This document shows positions 59,739-64,000 of a stretch of DNA of 64,000 bases, one piece after another. Location: assembly GCF_014641455.1 (NCBI RefSeq), contig NZ_BMHT01000002.1, positions 62,001-126,000 on the forward strand, in the 5' to 3' direction. This stretch comes from Hymenobacter cavernae (GTDB taxonomy: Bacteria; Bacteroidota; Bacteroidia; Cytophagales; Hymenobacteraceae). A model generated the notes under the pieces. That model was given only the letters and a program-made list of their open reading frames with translations, was not told where the DNA came from and made no database searches. Within the stretch, counting starts at the first letter, position 1, and every line of letters begins with the position of its first letter. A program made the position numbers and the translations under genes.

Positions 59739-60284
59739 ATGAAGATACTGCTAAGCACCGTTGCCTTATTATTCAGTTTTATAACTGCTTTTGGTCAAGC
59801 TCAAAGCCCCGCGGCTGATCTGGTATCGTGGAGCGCCAAACATCGCCTGAGCGTCAGCGACTTTGGCGTTAAGCTGAAGAAAGGGAAAGTAGGAAAAGCC
59901 GGGTTTCAGCTTGCTACCGAAACGCGCACCAACCTCTACACGCACCAAAAACGGGTTATCGTGCGCAACAACATGGTGCGTTCCGCCTCCAGCATCAATC
60001 CTGGGCAGCACGTGCAGGAGCAGCTGCGCTTCCAGCAAACGCTGTTCGACATCATGGAAATTTACGCCCGCCAGCTGCGCCAAGCCACTCAGACGCCCAC
60101 CGCCGCCACTTCAACCGCCAGGAAACCTGGCCCGGAAGAGCAGATTGTGGCCGCCGCGGCCAAGCGCCGCCAGCACTACGGAGTCGACACGCAGTACGGC
60201 ACGCTTGCAGCCAAGCAGGCAAAATGGGAGAAGACGATCAAGCAGGAGTTGGCTGCTTTGCAGAGTTTCGCGGTGCCGGAGTGA
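59739..60284 (+). CDS. Secreted hypothetical protein
   Basis: 181 residues with a signal peptide (MKILLSTVALLFSFITAFGQ). The mature part begins LVSWSAKHRLSVSDFGVK, where SWS(A)KxRLSxxDF is a pattern seen in small Bacteroidota secreted DUFs, then a beta section (FQLATETRTNLYTHQKRVIV) and a long basic helical half (about 85-175). It has no His/Glu metal pattern. I cannot name a family. It converges on the GNAT gene with a family D hairpin between. Confidence 0.75.
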   Translation: MKILLSTVALLFSFITAFGQAQSPAADLVSWSAKHRLSVSDFGVKLKKGKVGKAGFQLATETRTNLYTHQKRVIVRNNMVRSASSINPGQHVQEQLRFQQTLFDIMEIYARQLRQATQTPTAATSTARKPGPEEQIVAAAAKRRQHYGVDTQYGTLAAKQAKWEKTIKQELAALQSFAVPE

Positions 60285-60295
60285 GTGTAGAACGA

Positions 60296-60398
60296 TGTAG
60301 CGCGAAGCTCCCGCTTCGCGTATCGTTGAACGACTAATACCGGTGGCTTTTCAACGATTGTCGTTCAACGACACGCGAAGCAGGAGCTTCGCGCTATA
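60296..60398. repeat. REP-like inverted repeat, family D, copy 3
   Basis: Arms from about 60297 (GTAGCGCGAAGCTCCCGCTT CGCG, then TATCGTTGAACGAC) and complement ending at 60398, between convergent genes. Both contain CGTTGAACGA. Confidence 0.87.
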
Positions 60399-60404
60399 AC
60401 CTAG

Positions 60405-60929
60405 CTAGGCCAGCCGCTTCTCGTAGCAAAAGAACCGCAAGCCTGGCCGAAACCCCAGCGAGATTTCGCCTGCAAAGCGGTAACCTAGCTTCGGAAAAAG
60501 CCGCTGCGTGGCCTTGTTTTCGGAGTTGGTATCGACGCGCAGCACCTGCACGCCCTGCTCGCGGGCTAGGTCTTCGGCTTTGTTCAGCAGTGCAGCCGCC
60601 ACGCCCTTGCCCTGAGCAGCGGGATCTACGGCGAGCCGGTGCGTAACCAGCGCAGTTTCGGTTACATCCCAATCGGCTTGGATATATTCCTCGTCCTGGT
60701 CGTTGGTGAGGGCCGCTATGCCGACCAACTCACCGTCGAGCTCGGCTACCCACAGGTGCTGCCGGTCTATATCCCGCTGAAAAACAGCCTCATTCGGGTA
60801 ATCAGCCGACCATTGCAGGTTGCCGGCGGCATTCATCAGCGGCACTACCCGCCGAACAAGGCCCAGGATTCCGGGCACATCAGCCGCGGTAGCTCGGCGT
60901 AAAGATAAGTTAGAAGCGTGGTAACTCAA
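60405..60929 (-). CDS. GNAT family N-acetyltransferase
   Basis: 174 residues with motif A VDPAAQGKGVAAALLNKAE (about 100-118, Q-G-K-G-V-A acetyl-CoA loop) and NSENKATQRLFPKLGYRFAGE near the end. Resembles RimI/PhnO-like acetyltransferases; substrate unknown. The start appears to be TTG 60929, the only plausible start placing LRRATAADVPGILGLV at the N-terminus. Unrelated to the Cys-containing GNAT of the arginine operon. Confidence 0.87.
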   Translation of the reverse strand: MSYHASNLSLRRATAADVPGILGLVRRVVPLMNAAGNLQWSADYPNEAVFQRDIDRQHLWVAELDGELVGIAALTNDQDEEYIQADWDVTETALVTHRLAVDPAAQGKGVAAALLNKAEDLAREQGVQVLRVDTNSENKATQRLFPKLGYRFAGEISLGFRPGLRFFCYEKRLA

Positions 60930-60965
60930 GTCAGTAGGTGAAAGATGGTTAGCTTAATGCTGCAA

Positions 60966-62165
60966 TCAGCGCATCATCTCATTACGGCCGCCAATACTAC
61001 TAACATTCATGAACAACGTGGGCCGCAAAAGCTTGCCCGTGCGCAGGTAATGCGCCATGAAGGCCTCACAATTGTGCAGCTTGGCTTCGGCTTCCTGCAA
61101 CGAGCCTTCAAACTGCTTCACAATGGTCTGGTTTTCGGCTCCCTGAAGGTGCACGGTTGCCAGCAGCGCCCGCGAATGCTCAAAATCGGCAGCTATTGGC
61201 GGTAGTAGCTGCTGCAACTGCGCGTCGGTTTTCTTGGGCTGAAACTGCCGGTTGAAGAATTCGATAAAGGAATTCAGCTTGTTGGCGCCTTCGCTGAACG
61301 CTTGCATAGCGTCGTTGTACGCTTCAATATGGCAGCTCTCTTCCTGCTGACGGCTGTTCGCCAAATAATTGAAAGTCAATCCGTTTCTTACACCATTACG
61401 CTCTATCCGGCGGTTGGTGGCGTGCAGCTGTTGCAGGGGCGTTTGCTGCTCGTACAGCGCCACCGAATCGGCGAAGGCAAACGCGGGCTTCGGCTCGGCG
61501 GGCACAATTCCTTGCTGAAACTGCTGCGGCGTCCGGGGCGCCCGCAGCAGCTGCCACAGCGGATCAAAAGGCATGTGCGTTTCAATGAAGCGTGCGGGCT
61601 TCACTTTGTAGTACTCGTTGCTCAGATGCGGCACAAACGTATCATTTGAGACGTGGCCCGCGGCCCAGGTTGGGTCCATCAGGTACCACTGCCCGTCGAT
61701 GCGGGTGGCGCACCACACGTGGCCCACCGCCGATTTCAGGCTGCCGTAGCCAGCTACCACGTAGCTCTTTAGGCCCGCTTGGTTTGCCAGAGCGCTGTAT
61801 AGCTCGGCGTAGTGCCGGCAAACCCCGGTGCGCTTCGCCAAGGTTTCCTGCACCACGACTGCCGGTTCTCGTTGAAATTCAAGCATGTACTGATTCTCTA
61901 CATCGTAGCGAATGTTGCGGGCTACCCACACAAACGCCGCCCTAGCTTTATCCGCTTCCGTTGAGAACGAGGCGTTGATGTAGCGCGCCAGCCCGCCCAC
62001 GGTGTGCGTAGCGGAGTCGGGCAGCTGCCGCATCTTCGTGTCCACCGCCTGGTAGATGTTCGGGGGCGGCGTGCGGCTTTTAACTGACTGTGCCTGTGCC
62101 GTTACGCTGAAGCTATACCCCACCAAGCTAGCTACGAGAGCATATTGATAAAAACGCGTAAACAT
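60966..62165 (-). CDS. Secreted transglutaminase-like protein
   Basis: 399 residues with a signal peptide (1-25, cut after VTAQA). The transglutaminase core, about 65-190, has the Cys in RTGVCRHYAELY, the His in GHVWCATRIDG and the Asp in LMDPTW. A helical C-terminal half (about 250-399) has no recognised domain. Similar to CYK3/YebA-type bacterial proteins, likely peptidases outside the cytoplasm. Distinct from the transglutaminase at 18412. Confidence 0.87.
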   Translation of the reverse strand: MFTRFYQYALVASLVGYSFSVTAQAQSVKSRTPPPNIYQAVDTKMRQLPDSATHTVGGLARYINASFSTEADKARAAFVWVARNIRYDVENQYMLEFQREPAVVVQETLAKRTGVCRHYAELYSALANQAGLKSYVVAGYGSLKSAVGHVWCATRIDGQWYLMDPTWAAGHVSNDTFVPHLSNEYYKVKPARFIETHMPFDPLWQLLRAPRTPQQFQQGIVPAEPKPAFAFADSVALYEQQTPLQQLHATNRRIERNGVRNGLTFNYLANSRQQEESCHIEAYNDAMQAFSEGANKLNSFIEFFNRQFQPKKTDAQLQQLLPPIAADFEHSRALLATVHLQGAENQTIVKQFEGSLQEAEAKLHNCEAFMAHYLRTGKLLRPTLFMNVSSIGGRNEMMR

Positions 62166-62190
62166 CGGCGCACTTAAGAATCAGATATAA

Positions 62191-62236
62191 ATAAAATTGG
62201 GCAAACCCTGCGGCTCACACCACAGAGTTTGCCCAA
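62191..62236 (-). terminator. Intrinsic terminator of hemB
   Basis: TTGGGCAAACTCTG pairs with CAGGGTTTGCCCAA (one mismatch) and is followed by TTTTATTT on the minus strand, about 28 bases after the hemB stop. Confidence 0.85.
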
Positions 62237-62263
62237 TGGCAAAAAATCAGCCAGTCGCTACTT

Positions 62264-63256
62264 TTAACCGCGCTTCAGCACGGCAGCCGCTTCCTTGGCA
62301 AAGTAGGTCAGGATGGCATCGGCACCGGCGCGCTTGATGCTCATGAGCACTTCCATCATAGTTTTTTCACCGTCGACCCAGCCGTTCTGGGCGGCAGCTT
62401 TCACCAGCGCGTATTCGCCGCTCACGTTGTAGGCCGTAACGGGCAGCGTGGTGGCATTGCGCACTTCGCGGATGATATCGAGGTAGCTCAGCGCGGGCTT
62501 AATCATTACCATATCAGCACCTTCTTGCTCGTCAAGAGCTAGCTCCCGCAGCGCTTCGCGGCGGTTGGCGTAGTTCATCTGGTAGGTTTTCTTGTCGCCT
62601 TTCTTGGGCGCTGAGTCTAAGGCGTCGCGGAATGGACCGTAGAAGGCCGAGGCATACTTAGCCGTGTAGCTCATGATGCTCACATTGCTAAAGCTGTTGC
62701 TGTCGAGCACGTCGCGGATGAAGGCCACACGGCCATCCATCATGTCGCTGGGCGCAATAACGTCGGCGCCGGCACGGGCCTGCGCCAGTGCCATCTGGCC
62801 GAGTACTTCTAGGGTGGAATCGTTCAGGATTTCGCCGGATTCGGGGTCCACTACGCCGTCGTGGCCGTCGCTGGAGTACGGGTCCATAGCCACGTCGGTC
62901 ATGAGCACAACTTCCGGAAACTGCCGCTTGATTTCGGCGACGGTGCGCAGATAAAGCCCGTTCGGGTTGGCGCTTTCGCGGGCAAGGCGGTCTTTCACGC
63001 TGTCTTCCAGCCCCGGAAACGGCGCGAAGGATTTGATACCTAGCTCAACGCAGGCGCCAATTTCGTCGATGATGCGGTCGGGCGAAAAGCGGTGAATACC
63101 CGGCATTGATTTTACTTCAATAACCTGGTTCTGCCCCTCGATCATGAAGATCGGGTAGATAAAGTCGTGAACGGAAAGCGTAGTTTCCTGTACTAAGTCT
63201 CGAATTACCTGCGACTTACGATTGCGCCGAGGCCGGTGCGTGGGGATAATAGCCAT
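62264..63256 (-). CDS. hemB: Delta-aminolevulinic acid dehydratase (porphobilinogen synthase)
   Basis: Condenses two 5-aminolevulinate to porphobilinogen in haem synthesis. 330 residues, TIM barrel. The two active-site Lys are in the segment ending KKGDKKTYQMN region near YGPFRDA (about 200-215) and in MVMIKPALSYLD (about 252-263). The metal loop reads TDVAMDPYSSDGHDG: the Cys of zinc-type enzymes are replaced, so it belongs to the Mg/K-dependent class. ATG 63256 starts MAIIPTHRPRRNRKS, supported by a TACCTTTG element 40 bases upstream. Confidence 0.94.
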   Translation of the reverse strand: MAIIPTHRPRRNRKSQVIRDLVQETTLSVHDFIYPIFMIEGQNQVIEVKSMPGIHRFSPDRIIDEIGACVELGIKSFAPFPGLEDSVKDRLARESANPNGLYLRTVAEIKRQFPEVVLMTDVAMDPYSSDGHDGVVDPESGEILNDSTLEVLGQMALAQARAGADVIAPSDMMDGRVAFIRDVLDSNSFSNVSIMSYTAKYASAFYGPFRDALDSAPKKGDKKTYQMNYANRREALRELALDEQEGADMVMIKPALSYLDIIREVRNATTLPVTAYNVSGEYALVKAAAQNGWVDGEKTMMEVLMSIKRAGADAILTYFAKEAAAVLKRG

Positions 63257-63295
63257 ACTACATTCAGAAGATTCAACCGGGGAGAACAACGCCGG

Positions 63296-63303
63296 CAAAG
63301 GTA
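63296..63303 (-). promoter_or_regulatory. Likely -7 element (TACCTTTG) of hemB
   Basis: Exact TAnnTTTG match, about 40 bases upstream of ATG 63256; no ideal -33 TTG. Confidence 0.45.
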
Positions 63304-63331
63304 AGGTTGCCACAAAGGCGATTTTAAACAG

Positions 63332-63413
63332 CTGTCATTCCGAGCTAAGCGAGGAACCTGAGTTTATGATGCAGCAACGCTACTCAGATTCCTCGCTTAG
63401 CTCGGAATGACAG
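63332..63413. repeat. REP-like inverted repeat, family C, copy 2
   Basis: Arms 63332-63363 (CTGTCATTCCGAGCTAAGCG then AGGAACCTGAGT) and 63382-63413 are complements with one mismatch, between hemB and the next minus gene. Confidence 0.88.
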
Positions 63414-63418
63414 ATCGG

Positions 63419-63970
63419 TTACAGCTGAAACAGCTCATTCGCCACTTCCAGCCAGGCATTAGGCCCCAACAAGCCCTTCATAAAGAAGAAATAACCCAGC
63501 AGGCCAATCGGCAGCCCCACAAAGAAGCCCGCACCGCCGCCAATCAGGAATCCAGCTACCACACCGGCCACAACTAGCACAATCCCCAGCACCAGCAGCG
63601 CCGGTTTGCCTTCCCCTTCTTCCCGCACGCCACGCCGCGCGGCAGTGTTCGGTTTATTTACCAGCTTTGGGCGCATTGTGCGGCTGGCTACTGTGGCTCG
63701 CTGCTTTAAGAATTGAGCCGCTTTGGCTTTCGCCGTTCTTGGCAACCTAGCTTCGCGGCGCGGCACAACAACGTTCAACGGCTTAGCACTGTGCTTTTCT
63801 ACCGCTGATAAGCTAGGTTCAGCGGCCGGCAAAGGCTCCGGCTTATTTGCGAATGCAGTTTGTTGCTCACGCGGGGCTGTAAGCTGAAACATAGCCTGTT
63901 CGCTGCGGCAGCTGGCCAGTAGCGTCAGGATAATCAAGGCCAGAAAGCGACTCGGAGTAGATATGATCAT
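63419..63970 (-). CDS. Lipoprotein-like protein with two TM helices
   Basis: 183 residues from ATG 63970. A lipoprotein-type signal IISTPSRFLALIILTLLASC (lipobox LASC) is followed by a Pro/Ala/Arg-rich disordered region (about 25-120), then two hydrophobic helices with a GGGAGF turn (LLVLGIVLVVAGVVAGFLIG and FFVGLPIGLLGYFFFMKG, about 125-168). Such Lys/Arg-rich stalk plus glycine-zipper proteins are frequent in Cytophagales; function unknown. A start at 63997 is also possible. The lipid call is uncertain given the additional TM helices. Confidence 0.75.
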   Translation of the reverse strand: MIISTPSRFLALIILTLLASCRSEQAMFQLTAPREQQTAFANKPEPLPAAEPSLSAVEKHSAKPLNVVVPRREARLPRTAKAKAAQFLKQRATVASRTMRPKLVNKPNTAARRGVREEGEGKPALLVLGIVLVVAGVVAGFLIGGGAGFFVGLPIGLLGYFFFMKGLLGPNAWLEVANELFQL

Positions 63971-64000
63971 GCGGGTAACGAAAAGCGGACTGCTCATCGT

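Overview
The window looks like chromosomal DNA of a Hymenobacter-like member of the Bacteroidota (Cytophagales). Supporting signs are Bacteroidota-only families (BT_3928-type membrane protein, DUF1599, a C-terminal type IX secretion sorting domain on an M4 protease, TSP3/OmpA protein, N-acylornithine carbamoyltransferase), promoters of the TTG-N19-TAnnTTTG type, little use of Shine-Dalgarno sites, several TTG/GTG starts, and moderately high GC with AT-rich spacers. No rRNA, tRNA, CRISPR array, prophage or transposase gene was seen.

Layout. 1-6.1 kb (mostly minus): 5' part of a secreted protein, fatty-acid hydroxylase, aroK, an orphan oligopeptide-type ABC permease, a BT_3928 protein and DUF1599. 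6.3-8.0 kb (plus): folP-cdaA, overlapping. 8.5-13.7 kb: two patatins interleaved with kbl and tdh (threonine to glycine). 13.8-21.6 kb: zinc phospholipase C, ruvX-def, S41 protease, transglutaminase, homogentisate dioxygenase and a lipoprotein. 21.7-37.8 kb: an almost complete arginine cluster, minus arm GNAT-argG-argC, argD, carA, carB, argF' and plus arm argB-argE-argH. 37.8-45.9 kb: TonB-like genes (one broken), WG-repeat protein, PhyH oxygenase, two SDRs, PAP2, M20 peptidase, ATP-grasp. 46-64 kb: secreted M4 protease, outer-membrane proteins, GT39-like protein, ogt, PLD, GH1-like hydrolase, CDF and APC transporters, hemB and others.

The arginine genes form one pathway: a GNAT acylates glutamate (inferred); ArgB, ArgC and ArgD make acylornithine; ArgF' carbamoylates it with carbamoyl phosphate from CarAB; ArgE deacylates to citrulline; ArgG and ArgH finish arginine. 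Neighbours overlap (GNAT/argG, argG/argC, argB/argE), implying translational coupling. Upstream of GNAT is a well-placed promoter followed within a few bases by a 23-codon ORF with seven arginine codons, a candidate attenuation leader. argF' has its own promoter, a structured leader, a 50-codon Arg/Lys- and Trp-rich ORF and an intrinsic terminator before it. The minus arm is interrupted by small accessory genes edged by REP-like repeats, two of them related immunity-like genes.

Three sequence-level patterns cut across the annotation. (1) The palindrome ACCTAGGT is strongly over-represented: I counted about 87 CCTAGG, about 47 of them the full octamer, in genes and spacers alike, resembling the HIP1 octamer of cyanobacteria. 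(2) At least eight spacers hold degenerate tandem repeats with a 7-nt period, mostly as inverted arms; the unit differs by locus and often runs into the ends of the flanking genes. (3) Several families of long REP-like hairpins fill spacers. All counts and coordinates are by eye; start codons were adjusted where the longest ORF was implausible.
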